Shown: positions 18,986 through 27,807, counted from the first letter of the stretch. The stretch: DNA of 64,000 nucleotides from Candidatus Peribacteria bacterium (GCA_943349825.1 CALQZQ010000001.1:124001-188000); one strand, 5' to 3'. The notes: generated from the letters alone by a model not told the origin. A program made the numbers and translations.

Positions 18986-20346
18986 AGTGCCCCTAAAAGG
19001 GCTCGAATCCTTTGGACTTCTTTTCCAAGATCAGTACGGATAGGTTCTTCCACCTGTCCTGTGACGGCCAAGAGATTTGTGCTGGTTTCTATGGTGGTGT
19101 TGATCAGAACTTGAACGTCAACAGACAAGGCTCCACGTTTTTTATTTCCTGTGGCTAGTTCTCTGCCTAAATCAATGATTTTGCCTGTTTCAATCATATA
19201 ATCTGCTTGTTTGGGGATGGGTTTTATATTGACGGAACGCACATTGTGTAATCGATCCCCTACCTTCACTCGAAAACAGAGCACTTGGTCAGTTATACTT
19301 CCGTCCCATTCTTCCTTTAAGTTTCTTTCTAAGTAGCCAGCTCTTAATGGGTCGCCTTTGGGGGGTTTCGTGAGAGCCCTCAACATTCGTAGAATGCCTC
19401 TTTTGTTACGAGTGAAAAAATTACTTCTTGGTGGTATCCCCTGGTAACCCGGCATTCGAAGGTCTCCTTCAATGTCGGTATGCCAGGTTGTTTGTTGAGT
19501 CAGTTTATCTTCTAGAAAGGACTCCAGGAGTTTTACAAAATCTTCTTTGTAATCGTGTGGGATAGCCACTAGAACCCCTTTTTTTACTTGATTGTAGAGC
19601 CCGCGTCTTTTTTTTGGATCTGTTTCGAGACGCAGTTCTTCGAGGTAGCGATTGATCACGTAGACACTGGTTTTGTAACAGTGGTCCATCACCAGCGTTC
19701 CATCTTCTCTCACAGCGCCAAATTTATGCGCTCCACTTCGTACTGCAGCGTAGCCTATGTGTCCTAGACATATGAGTTCTGTTTCGTCCAAAAGGTCGTC
19801 GGTCACGGCTGCCTTCTCTGGAAAATCTGGACAGTTTTTGTAGAGGTAGAGGTAACACATGGCTCGCTGGAAATACTCTTTCTTCTTCCGCAGGTGATCT
19901 TCACGATTGCTCTTTTCAAGACGTTCCATCCCGCCTTTTCCTCCTGGATTTATCACTCCCAGCATTTTTAGTACGGGCGCGCTTACGGGTTCTCCTGTTT
20001 GAGTTTTAGCGCCGTCCTCTAAAAATTTCTTGATGGTTTTTATCATTTCAACCCCAGACATCAGTTCTGCCTCAGCCTCCATCAATTTGCTCCAGGCTTT
20101 TTTTACAGGGTGATCTTCCGCTAAATCTTCCGGAGGATGTGGAAAAGTTGCTTGTGGATGGAAGACACGGTCTTCCATTTCTAAAATTTGAGTCTCGTCC
20201 ACTTCAGCGTAACTAGGTTCGGATTGATAGTTCTTTTCACGCGTGGGAAAACGAAAAGGAGGTCGATTCGTGTCGAAATCTGAATATGCCTTTTTGATCT
20301 CTACGAGATCGCCTTCTACTAATCTGGTGCCTTCAGGAGTTGCCAT
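18970..20346 (-). CDS. Stand-alone RelA/SpoT-type HD hydrolase-like protein (putative alarmone hydrolase)
   Basis: 458 residues. Residues ~200-370 follow the (p)ppGpp-hydrolase HD domain of Rel enzymes: AHKFGAVREDGTLVMDH (206-222), IPHDYKED (262-269), RALTKPP (323-329) and KVGDRLHNVRS (361-371). These match Rel His53, the His-Asp-x-x-Glu-Asp motif, and the Asp/Asn of ADRLHNMRT, plus the Arg before the first His, so all expected Mn2+ ligands appear kept. No synthetase, TGS or ACT domain follows. The N-terminal ~180 residues are acidic and unlike Rel. If active, it would remove the 3' pyrophosphate of ppGpp in the cytoplasm. The gene converges on the rRNA unit, its stop touching the 5S end. Other HD phosphohydrolase roles remain possible. 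Confidence 0.72.
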   Translation of the reverse strand: MATPEGTRLVEGDLVEIKKAYSDFDTNRPPFRFPTREKNYQSEPSYAEVDETQILEMEDRVFHPQATFPHPPEDLAEDHPVKKAWSKLMEAEAELMSGVEMIKTIKKFLEDGAKTQTGEPVSAPVLKMLGVINPGGKGGMERLEKSNREDHLRKKKEYFQRAMCYLYLYKNCPDFPEKAAVTDDLLDETELICLGHIGYAAVRSGAHKFGAVREDGTLVMDHCYKTSVYVINRYLEELRLETDPKKRRGLYNQVKKGVLVAIPHDYKEDFVKLLESFLEDKLTQQTTWHTDIEGDLRMPGYQGIPPRSNFFTRNKRGILRMLRALTKPPKGDPLRAGYLERNLKEEWDGSITDQVLCFRVKVGDRLHNVRSVNIKPIPKQADYMIETGKIIDLGRELATGNKKRGALSVDVQVLINTTIETSTNLLAVTGQVEEPIRTDLGKEVQRIRALLGALKKAA

Positions 20347-20397
20347 GCACTATGAAAAAGAAGCAAGCTATATTTTTACCATATTTCTTGTTTTATA

Positions 20398-21156
20398 TCA
20401 AGCGCCTGCTTGAGGCACCGCAGCCGTTCCCGTGGGGGCCTCCGGTACTTCGTCTTGTTCCAAGGCGAGCTCGGCGTCGGGTTCGAATTTTTGGCTGCGA
20501 GAAGTCAGTGGATTGTAGGTTTCGTAGAAGAGCTCGATGAGGTCTTGAGTGTTGAGTTCGTCCACGCGTAGGCCACAACCTTCCAGCCCGGCGCGCACGG
20601 TGTTCACCCGCCCGGAGAGGCGCTTTTTGAGTTCGTCGAAATGAGTGTGACGGTCTTTGATTTTGCTGGCGTTGTCTTGAGGGAAAATGGATTCGAGAAA
20701 GCTCTTGATGAGCCCACGTTTTTCTTCGCCTAAAGGATCTTGGGGAATGACCACGTAGAATTGTTTCTCCATGATGTTGGCGTATTCCACCAAGCGGCTG
20801 ACGTATTCGATGTATTCAAAAGTTTGTTTTTGCAGGAGGGGATTGGTTTGTTTCACCCCGATTTTTTTGAGTTTCTCAATGTAGTGTTCCAGATCCAGCT
20901 TTTTGCTGCGGACCACGATTTGAATGGGAAATTCCAGAGAGTTGAGGAAGTTTTGATACGAATAAATGACCGCGTTTTGCTCTTCCTCAGATTTGAGGTT
21001 GAGGTTCACGCTGGAGGTTTTGAGGATCGCGCGCAGCCCCCCGTTTTTAAGGATGGCGGTGTCGTCGCGGATTTCGGAAACCTTCAGGTACAGTTGAGTA
21101 CTCGATAAAGGGTCTTTTTTGGCTCCTCTCACCGATTTGTCGCCTTGAGTGTTCAT
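20398..21156 (-). CDS. TraC/VirB4 N-terminal-domain-like protein
   Basis: 252 residues. The start (STQLYLKVSEIRDDTAILKNGGLRAIL) and the FLNSLEFPIQIVVRSKKLDL segment are typical of the TraC-like N-terminal domain of conjugation ATPases (VirB4/TraC), which here ends without a P-loop ATPase domain. An Ala/Pro-rich acidic tail closes the protein. It overlaps the PrgI gene by 4 bp (ATGA), an arrangement seen widely in CPR secretion loci, where a VirB4 ATPase normally comes next. Here the next gene is the HD hydrolase. Confidence 0.7.
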   Translation of the reverse strand: MNTQGDKSVRGAKKDPLSSTQLYLKVSEIRDDTAILKNGGLRAILKTSSVNLNLKSEEEQNAVIYSYQNFLNSLEFPIQIVVRSKKLDLEHYIEKLKKIGVKQTNPLLQKQTFEYIEYVSRLVEYANIMEKQFYVVIPQDPLGEEKRGLIKSFLESIFPQDNASKIKDRHTHFDELKKRLSGRVNTVRAGLEGCGLRVDELNTQDLIELFYETYNPLTSRSQKFEPDAELALEQDEVPEAPTGTAAVPQAGA

Positions 21157-21602
21157 ATGGCTTGAGGCTTGCTATAAGAGTCGAGCATTTTGGAGATTTC
21201 CCCAATTTTTTGGAGACGTTCGTGATCGCGAGCAATTTTTCCTTCGGCGTCTGCTCCAGTTTGCACTTTTTTTACCTTGTCTGCAAACAGTGTTACGGCG
21301 TAGTTGTCTCCTGCTCCCATCACAAAGGTGCGTTTACGGGGATTTTTCATGAATTCAATGCTCAGGAAGATCCATTGGTCGAAGGGAATGCCCCCGATGC
21401 TCACAAAGGTGGACAGGAGGGTTAAAATTCCTGGAATGAGCACGGGAATCAGCCACACTTCAATGAAGAAGCTTTTGGCCAGGGTCACGTAGATCACGTA
21501 GGTGATGCCGCCGCCCACACCCAATTTGATGAGCTGTCTCAGAGTGAGTGGCCCCACGATTTTGTCTTCTACCTGTACGTTTTGAGGGATTTTGTATTGC
21601 AC
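21153..21602 (-). CDS. PrgI family membrane protein
   Basis: 149 residues: MQYKIPQNVQVEDKIVGPLT start, two adjacent hydrophobic helices (about 27-75), the motif PFDQWIFLSIEFMKNPRKRTF, and a charged cytoplasmic tail. This is the PrgI/VirB3-like plan of small inner-membrane subunits of Gram-positive type IV secretion. A TATAAT box lies at 21623-21628 on this strand, with a leader of about 14 nt. Followed by the TraC-like gene. Confidence 0.8.
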   Translation of the reverse strand: MQYKIPQNVQVEDKIVGPLTLRQLIKLGVGGGITYVIYVTLAKSFFIEVWLIPVLIPGILTLLSTFVSIGGIPFDQWIFLSIEFMKNPRKRTFVMGAGDNYAVTLFADKVKKVQTGADAEGKIARDHERLQKIGEISKMLDSYSKPQAI

Positions 21603-21622
21603 GCTTTTGTTTTAATCTATTT

Positions 21623-21651
21623 ATTATACCTGAAAACCGGTAAGAAATAAA
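21623..21651 (-). promoter_or_regulatory. Predicted promoter of prgI-traC
   Basis: Minus strand TTTATT (21646-21651), 17-bp spacer, TATAAT (21623-21628). The -10 is perfect and the -35 weak. The start would be near 21616, about 14 nt before the PrgI ATG. Confidence 0.5.
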
Positions 21652-21740
21652 GCCTCCCGTCTCGCTGGGAGCGTAAGTCTCCTCATGCATGATTCGGAGC
21701 CTCCACTTCCTAAGCTTGCGCTCCACGGCAGGCTTATTTC
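21644..21740. other. Long imperfect hairpin in the prgI/lepA intergenic region
   Basis: GAAATAAAGCCT (21644-21655) pairs with AGGCTTATTTC (21730-21740), then CCGT/ACGG, GGAGCG (21668-21673)/CGCTCC (21719-21724), TAAGT/GCTTG and CTCC/GGAG towards the tip: more than 25 pairs over 97 nt. A second hairpin, CTGGTT...AACCAG, follows at 21741-21760. On the plus strand AAAGCCTCC (21650-21658) could instead pair with GGAGGGCTTT before T6 (21777-21791), a terminator-like alternative. It may be a structured lepA leader or a small RNA. No known riboswitch motif is recognised. Confidence 0.5.
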
Positions 21741-21820
21741 CTGGTTTCCATAATAACCAGATTGAAACTATCGAGTCAGGAGGGCTTTTTTCAAGGAGCT
21801 AAACCTGGTAGACTCCCTCT

Positions 21821-21874
21821 GCCAGGCGAACCCAAAGGGTTTGCTAAGCAAAAACGTGGCGTAAGCCACAACAT
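21821..21874 (+). repeat. Leader repeat copy 2: three mini-hairpins before lepA
   Basis: AACCC-AAA-GGGTT, TTTGC-TAA-GCAAA and GTGGC-GTAA-GCCAC in tandem, ending 3 bp before the lepA ATG. Second copy of the element found before tRNA-Leu (10585-10637, minus strand), about 88% identical. A weak -10-like TAGACT at 21809-21814 would again place the transcript start at the edge of the element. Confidence 0.7.
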
Positions 21875-21877
21875 TCT

Positions 21878-23689
21878 ATGAAGAACATTCGCAATTTTTG
21901 CATCATCGCGCACATCGACCATGGGAAATCCACCTTGGCTGACCGCTTCTTGGAGGTTACGGGCACACTGACGCGTCGTGAAATGAAGCACGGCCAGATG
22001 CTCGACACCATGGAGCTGGAACAGGAGCGTGGAATCACCATCAAACTGCAGCCGGTGCGGATGAACTGGAAATACAAAGGCGAAGACTATCAACTGAACC
22101 TCATCGATACGCCCGGGCACGTGGACTTCAGTTATGAGGTTTCGCGCAGTTTGGCGGCCTGTGAAGGGGCGATTTTGGTGGTGGACGCGACTCAGGGCAT
22201 CCAAGCTCAGACTTTGGCCAATTGTTACATGGCTTTGGAGCACAATTTGGAGATCATTGCGGTGCTCAATAAAATCGATCTGCCCGCCGCTGACGTGGAA
22301 GGGCGTGCGAACGAAATTGAAAAAGCACTGGGAATTCCCAAAGAAGAGATTTTGTTCATTTCTGCCAAAGAAGGAACGAATGTGGATAAATTGTTGGAGC
22401 GAGTGATCGAAAAAGTGCCGGCACCGAAGGAAGCTCCCGGAGGGGAGACTAAGGGCCTGATTTTTGATTCGGTTTACGATACTTACAAGGGCATTGTGGC
22501 TTATGTACGTCTGATGGATGGCTCACTGAAGCGTGGAGATAAAATCAAAATGCTCAATACCAAAGCAGAAACGGAAGTGATGGAAGTTGGTTTTTTTAAG
22601 CCCAAATACGAAGCCAACGACCGTCTGAATGCCGGCGAAGTGGGTTATGTGGTCACCGGAATGAAGTCGGTGGCGGATGCACGTGTGGGGGACACCATTT
22701 GGCGTCCCAAAGAATGGTCACAACGAGACGAACTCAAGCCCACGCCTTTGCCCGGATATAAGAAAGTGGTGCCTTTTGTTTTTGCGGGGATGTTTGCCAC
22801 GGAGAATGAGCAATACTTATTGCTTCGTGAGGCCTTGGAAAAATTGAGCTTGAACGATTCTTCGCTGACTTTTGAGCCGGAAAATTCGGGAGCGCTGGGG
22901 CATGGTTTCCGTTGTGGATTTTTGGGCTTGTTGCACATGGATATTGTGCAGGAACGACTCGAGCGCGAATACAACCTGGACTTGATTGTCACGGCGCCGA
23001 GCGTGCGTTACCAGGTTCAGAAAAACGACGGAACCTTGATTGAAATCTCCAATCCTTCTGAATTGCCAGACATCGCGCACATCGCAGCCATTTTAGAGCC
23101 TTGGATCAAAGTGGAAGTTTTGACGCCGGTGGATTACATGGGACCCCTGATGCAAATGCTGGCGGACCGCCGCGGACTTTCTAAAAATGTGGTGTATTTG
23201 GACGAAAAGCGCGTGAGCCTTCATTATGAAATTCCATTGGCTTCGATTGTGGTCGATTTTTATGACGACTTGAAAAGTCTCACTTCCGGTTACGCCTCCA
23301 TGAGTTACGAATATTTGGAATTCCGTGTGGGGGATTTGGTGCGTCTGGATTTTATAGTGCATCATGAAAAGCTCGATGCCTTGTCCATCATCATCCATCG
23401 CAGTTCGGCGACTCACCATGGAATGAAAGTGTGTAAGAGACTCAAAGGAATCATCCCCAAAGGGCAGTTTGAAATTCCTATTCAAGGGGCGATTGGGGCC
23501 AAGATCATTGCTCGTGAAACCATTCCTGCGTTCCGAAAAGATGTGACCGGCTATTTGTACGGCGGGGATGTGACCCGAAAAAACAAACTCCTCGACAAGC
23601 AGAAAAAAGGGAAGAAACGCATGAAGATGTTTGGCCGCGTGGAGGTCCCTCAAGAAGCCTTCCTTGCCGTGCTGAAGAAGGAGGATTAA
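21878..23689 (+). CDS. lepA: Elongation factor 4 (LepA)
   Basis: 603 residues, normal length. HIDHGKSTLADRFLE (11-25) P-loop, DTPGHVDFSYEV, NKIDLP base recognition, EF-2-like domains, and the LepA C-terminal domain with KKQKKGKKRMK-type basic end. It binds stalled or pre-translocation ribosomes and helps under ionic stress. Start chosen at ATG 21878 (MKNIRNFCIIAHIDHGKS), the family start. It opens a likely operon with the binding protein and phosphatase genes. Confidence 0.97.
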   Translation: MKNIRNFCIIAHIDHGKSTLADRFLEVTGTLTRREMKHGQMLDTMELEQERGITIKLQPVRMNWKYKGEDYQLNLIDTPGHVDFSYEVSRSLAACEGAILVVDATQGIQAQTLANCYMALEHNLEIIAVLNKIDLPAADVEGRANEIEKALGIPKEEILFISAKEGTNVDKLLERVIEKVPAPKEAPGGETKGLIFDSVYDTYKGIVAYVRLMDGSLKRGDKIKMLNTKAETEVMEVGFFKPKYEANDRLNAGEVGYVVTGMKSVADARVGDTIWRPKEWSQRDELKPTPLPGYKKVVPFVFAGMFATENEQYLLLREALEKLSLNDSSLTFEPENSGALGHGFRCGFLGLLHMDIVQERLEREYNLDLIVTAPSVRYQVQKNDGTLIEISNPSELPDIAHIAAILEPWIKVEVLTPVDYMGPLMQMLADRRGLSKNVVYLDEKRVSLHYEIPLASIVVDFYDDLKSLTSGYASMSYEYLEFRVGDLVRLDFIVHHEKLDALSIIIHRSSATHHGMKVCKRLKGIIPKGQFEIPIQGAIGAKIIARETIPAFRKDVTGYLYGGDVTRKNKLLDKQKKGKKRMKMFGRVEVPQEAFLAVLKKED

Positions 23690-23703
23690 ACTGGGTTCAC
23701 GCC

Positions 23704-25188
23704 ATGAAAAGACTTCTCGCCCTCCTGCTCATTTTGTCACTTTTCAGTTTGCCGGCTTGCCAGCAAACGTTTTCGAATATCGATCAAGGGCAGCCTTCCA
23801 TGAGCAGTATCAGCATCGCATATGCGGAAGCGCCTTCCACGTATTCGCCCCTTTCTTATGAAGCAAAGAACCGAAAGTTTTTTGCGAATTTGTATGAGCC
23901 CTTGGTGAAGTTCGACGGCACTTTTAACACGGACAGCGCTCTTGCAGTTTCGTGGGGTCGGCTCGATGATACGACTTGGGATTTCCATTTGCGCCACGAC
24001 GTCTATTTCCACGATGGAAAAATCTTTACGGCGGCGGATGTGGTTTATTCCATCAATTTGGCACGGGGGGAAACTTCGGAACTTCAGCCCTTGCTCTCTA
24101 CCATTTTGAGTGTGGAGCAGACCGATGAAGATCGCATCAGCATCACTACCAGTTCACCGGATCCACTGCTGCTCAATCGTTTGACCTATGTGTACATGGT
24201 GCCTGAGGCCACAACGGATTTTTCTTTGCCCATTGGCACGGGGCCTTATCGCGTGCATGAATTCGCTCAAGACGATTTGGTCTTGGAACGCTTCAATGAT
24301 TATTGGGGGCCGCTGGCCTACTTCCCGGAGGTGCATTTGAGGACGGTTGCTGATCCGGAGGAGCGTGTAAAAGCTTTGGAAAACAATACAGTGCAAGTGC
24401 TGGCGAATGTGCCTCCTCAGTCCGCCGAAGAATTGAAGGCGCAGGGCTTGGTGGTGACGGACTTTCCTAGTTTGGAAGTGAGCTATTTGATTTTGAATCA
24501 AAGTCGTATTTTTGCGGATGAGAATTTGCGTGCGGCAGTGAATGCCGCGTTGGCCACGGATTACGCGGAACGACTGGGTGGGGGCTATCTGATGGGGACT
24601 TCACAGTTTGCGGCTACGGGCATTGAGGGCTATTCCAAAACGGCTCCTCAGCGGGAACAAAATTTAGAAATCGCTCAGGAATTACGAGCCTTGGTGCAGG
24701 GGCCGGTGACCGTGACTTTGGACATTCCTGAAGGACTGGAAATTTTGGGGGAAGCCATCCGTTCCGACTTAGCGGCCATCGACATTCAGGTGACGGTGAA
24801 TGTGCTGACTGCGACGGCCTTGCAGGATAAAATTGAAGCGAGTTTGTCTGATTTTTATTTCTTTGGGTGGAAGTACGATTTGGCTGACAGTGGAGATTTT
24901 TTTGAAGCGGTGGCGCACAGTAAGGTGGGCAGCTATGGACAGTTCAACGGAGCAGCTTATGCGGACGCGGAATTGGACCTGCTGATTGAGAAAGCGGCAA
25001 CGGAGTTTGGCCTTATGGAACGACGCCAATTCATCACTCAAATTGAGGCGCAGCTCAATAGCGACATGGCCATTGTGCCACTCTTTGAATCTAAAACCTT
25101 GTATGCTTTCCATGCTCCACTTCTGTGGAGCTCGCGTTTGGACGGGCAGCTTTGGGTTAGCGATTTGGTCGAAAATGTGGTAAAATAA
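23704..25188 (+). CDS. Extracellular solute-binding protein, family 5 (peptide/nickel type), lipoprotein
   Basis: 494 residues with signal and lipobox LPAC (Cys19), then the SBP family 5 fold: YEPLVKFDGTF, LAVSWGRLDDTTWDFHLRHDVYFHDG, FTAADVVYSI, and GTGPYRVHEF. The family feeds oligopeptides or similar ligands to DppBCDF-type importers, but no permease or ATPase gene lies nearby. It is 14 bp after lepA and 22 bp before a membrane phosphatase, so it might serve as a sensor or work with distant permeases. Confidence 0.9.
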   Translation: MKRLLALLLILSLFSLPACQQTFSNIDQGQPSMSSISIAYAEAPSTYSPLSYEAKNRKFFANLYEPLVKFDGTFNTDSALAVSWGRLDDTTWDFHLRHDVYFHDGKIFTAADVVYSINLARGETSELQPLLSTILSVEQTDEDRISITTSSPDPLLLNRLTYVYMVPEATTDFSLPIGTGPYRVHEFAQDDLVLERFNDYWGPLAYFPEVHLRTVADPEERVKALENNTVQVLANVPPQSAEELKAQGLVVTDFPSLEVSYLILNQSRIFADENLRAAVNAALATDYAERLGGGYLMGTSQFAATGIEGYSKTAPQREQNLEIAQELRALVQGPVTVTLDIPEGLEILGEAIRSDLAAIDIQVTVNVLTATALQDKIEASLSDFYFFGWKYDLADSGDFFEAVAHSKVGSYGQFNGAAYADAELDLLIEKAATEFGLMERRQFITQIEAQLNSDMAIVPLFESKTLYAFHAPLLWSSRLDGQLWVSDLVENVVK

Positions 25189-25210
25189 AGGGATATTTTT
25201 AAGAGTAAGG

Positions 25211-26788
25211 ATGCTCCATTCGCTCAAAGCCAAATTCATTCTGGCCTTCGGGACACTCATTGTCGCCTTGTTTGCGGTTATGGGACTGTTCCTGGTACAG
25301 GCTAAAACAACGGAACTTTCTGCGGATATTGCGGGCAGCACCGAATCCTTTGCTCAATTCACCGTGAAGCGCATGGTGGAGGCTTATGAACAGTTCCTGG
25401 ATCCCGGAAATTTTGTTCCGTTCCAACGAGAAATGTCTCGCGTGCTGCGTATAAATCAAAACATTGCTGGACTCCAAATGAGCACTTATGGCGGCGTGAT
25501 TTTGTACGATTCGACTACGGAACAAAGCCAGCGTTACGACGGTGTGGTTCGCACTGTGAGTGACCCCAAAGAACTCGAACGAGTGCAGTCGAATAAGATG
25601 TCCCTGCTGTTTGAGAATGGCCGAGTGGTTTATGTGAAAACTGATGAAGATAAAAATTCAAGCTATGTGGATTTTAACGAAGACTTAGTGGCTGCTCCGC
25701 TTTCTACCGATCGTATCGTTAACATTGTGATGCCTTACGACAACGCCTACGCGGTGACTTATATGGTGAGTTACGCCACGATGGATGCTCGTTTGGCGAA
25801 TGCCAAAATGCACATTGGCCTGATTGCGGTGGTGGGCTTTCTGCTCTCCTTCATGCTTTCCATTATGCTTTCGGTGAGCATCACGAACCCGCTGAAGGCC
25901 TTGAAAGAAGGTGCAATACGAATTGCTGCTGGAGATTTTACAGTTCGTGTGGCAGTGAAAACAAAAGATGAAGTGGGGCTTTTGGCCGGCACTTTCAACC
26001 AGATGGCGGTGGACTTGGCTGCTGCCGTGGAAGTCAAAATCTATAAAGAACGTGTGACGAAGGAACTCGAATTGGCCGCCAGCATTCAAGACAATCTTAT
26101 TCCTCGCAATACCTTGTCTCTGCCTACGCTCGATATCGTGGGAGGGCTTGATCCGGCTACGGAAGTGGGCGGCGACGCTTACGACTATATCCCCATGAGG
26201 AATGGCAACACCCTGGTTTACATCGGAGACGGAACTGGGCACGGAGTTCCCGCCGGAATCATGGCGTCCATTTCCAATGCCTTGCTCTACGCTTACCGTG
26301 GTGAAACTGATCTTAAAGTTGTCGCAAAAGCCATGAATGAAGTCATCCAGAAAAAATCTTCCAACACCATGTTCATTACCATGGCTCTTACGATTTGGAA
26401 CGAGGTCACCAGCACTTTGAAGTATGTGAATGCGGGCCACTTGCCGCTGCTTTACTTTGACGCTGCCAACAAAAAACTCACCGAAATCAAACTCCCCGGA
26501 ATCGCTTTTGGAATGGTGGACGACATCGTTCCCTTGCTCAATGAACAGGAGCTTGTTCTAAAATCGGGAGATGTGGTGGTGCTGTATAGCGACGGTTTCC
26601 CGGATGCTCAAAACGAACGTAGGGAAGCCTACGGTGTGCAGCGCCTCAAGGCAAACATTCAAAACTTGGCCAACGAAGGCTACAGCGTCGAAGAAATGCG
26701 CGACGGTATTCTTGCTGACGTCATGAACTTCATCGGCGCGCGTGAACACCTCGATGATATTACGGTTGTGGTGATGAAGAAGAAATAA
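25211..26788 (+). CDS. Membrane sensor with HAMP and SpoIIE/PP2C-type phosphatase domain
   Basis: 525 residues. One hydrophobic helix near the N-terminus (10-33), an extracellular region of ~155 residues, a second helix (~195-215), HAMP linker (SITNPLKALKEGAIRIAAGD), then a PPM/SpoIIE phosphatase: ELAASIQDNLIP, VGGDAYDYIP and GDGTGHGVPAG metal-binding region, LYSDGFPDAQN near the end. RsbU-like enzymes dephosphorylate anti-anti-sigma proteins in partner-switching stress pathways. No STAS or anti-sigma gene is seen here. It follows the solute-binding protein, which may present its ligand. Confidence 0.92.
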   Translation: MLHSLKAKFILAFGTLIVALFAVMGLFLVQAKTTELSADIAGSTESFAQFTVKRMVEAYEQFLDPGNFVPFQREMSRVLRINQNIAGLQMSTYGGVILYDSTTEQSQRYDGVVRTVSDPKELERVQSNKMSLLFENGRVVYVKTDEDKNSSYVDFNEDLVAAPLSTDRIVNIVMPYDNAYAVTYMVSYATMDARLANAKMHIGLIAVVGFLLSFMLSIMLSVSITNPLKALKEGAIRIAAGDFTVRVAVKTKDEVGLLAGTFNQMAVDLAAAVEVKIYKERVTKELELAASIQDNLIPRNTLSLPTLDIVGGLDPATEVGGDAYDYIPMRNGNTLVYIGDGTGHGVPAGIMASISNALLYAYRGETDLKVVAKAMNEVIQKKSSNTMFITMALTIWNEVTSTLKYVNAGHLPLLYFDAANKKLTEIKLPGIAFGMVDDIVPLLNEQELVLKSGDVVVLYSDGFPDAQNERREAYGVQRLKANIQNLANEGYSVEEMRDGILADVMNFIGAREHLDDITVVVMKKK

Positions 26789-26801
26789 TAATATTAATTC
26801 T

Positions 26802-27125
26802 ATGATAGAACGTATTGAAAGCAAGGAGTACATCAAACGGTTGAGAGGGAAACTTAAAGAAGCCTATCCAGATGGAAAATTTCCAAAAGATGTCCGATCT
26901 AGGTTTAATACACGTCTTTGGGAAATTACTCATTTGCCCAAAGGAGTCCTTATGACTTCAGATTATTTGGACAGAGATTTACGAGGGATCCTCTACGTCC
27001 AGAATGCGGAGATTCTTAGTGTCATCAACGCGTCGAAAAGACTGGGTTCTGTTTCAAAATTCGGAGCGGAGGGTAATGAGTTAAGAGATGAGGGATTACT
27101 CTCTGGTCCACACAAAAGATCTTAA
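26802..27125 (+). CDS. 107-residue protein of unknown function
   Basis: A soluble, basic protein without signal or membrane segments (start MIERIESKEYIKRLRGKLKE). No family recognised. It starts 13 bp after the phosphatase stop and ends 7 bp before the likely start of the GNAT gene, so it sits in the same operon. Codon use looks like its neighbours. Confidence 0.55.
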   Translation: MIERIESKEYIKRLRGKLKEAYPDGKFPKDVRSRFNTRLWEITHLPKGVLMTSDYLDRDLRGILYVQNAEILSVINASKRLGSVSKFGAEGNELRDEGLLSGPHKRS

Positions 27126-27132
27126 AGTAAAC

Positions 27133-27768
27133 ATGGGGGTCGAAAAACAAAAACAATATCGAACTGCTTATCCGGACAACTGTCCTCCTTTAGATCCTGT
27201 TCGGGTCGATGAGATTTTTGAAGCCTATTACAACGAAACGTTTACTAACGATCGCGAGAATGAAGAAATGAAAGGAAACTACCGACGGTGGATTAAGGAG
27301 GGCCTCCTGCAGGATCGGAATACGGTTTTGATTTTTGATGAAAATGACACTTTAGTGGGATGGGGAGGATTAGATCATCATGGCAAAGGTGCGGATGAAT
27401 TTTCCAATGTTGAGCTCCGTGCTATCACGGTTCATCCTTCTTTCCAGGGCCAAGGAATTTCGAAAAAGATCATTGAAACTTTGGAAGGGGATTTAGCTGG
27501 TGCAAAGGTGCCTATTCGTATTCAAATGAGTAGTCACGAACCGAAGATTTTAGAGTCTGCGGAAAAGAGAGGATATAAGCGTATGCCAATACCGGAGCTT
27601 TTGACCTTACGTGGATGGGATCAGCAACCTGGCTATGAAGAGCGTTTGAAGTGGTACGAAAGTAACCGCATGGAAGGCGTGATCAAAGAAGTGGTTCCGG
27701 AAAATAAAACTCGTTTGGCGCGCTTGTGTGGATTTTTCCGTAAGAGGGTCTTGGGCTGGACCACGTGA
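27133..27768 (+). CDS. GNAT family N-acetyltransferase
   Basis: 211 residues from ATG 27133. An in-frame ATG at 27088 would overlap the previous gene by 38 bp and adds no conserved sequence. GNAT features: strand VLIFDENDTLVGWGGL, LRAITVHPSFQGQGISKKII (acetyl-CoA loop Q-G-Q-G-I) and AEKRGYKRMP. The substrate is unknown. Last gene before the terminator at 27808. Confidence 0.8.
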   Translation: MGVEKQKQYRTAYPDNCPPLDPVRVDEIFEAYYNETFTNDRENEEMKGNYRRWIKEGLLQDRNTVLIFDENDTLVGWGGLDHHGKGADEFSNVELRAITVHPSFQGQGISKKIIETLEGDLAGAKVPIRIQMSSHEPKILESAEKRGYKRMPIPELLTLRGWDQQPGYEERLKWYESNRMEGVIKEVVPENKTRLARLCGFFRKRVLGWTT

Positions 27769-27807
27769 GCTTGCAAAGGACAATTTATTATTGATATAAT
27801 ATGCATG

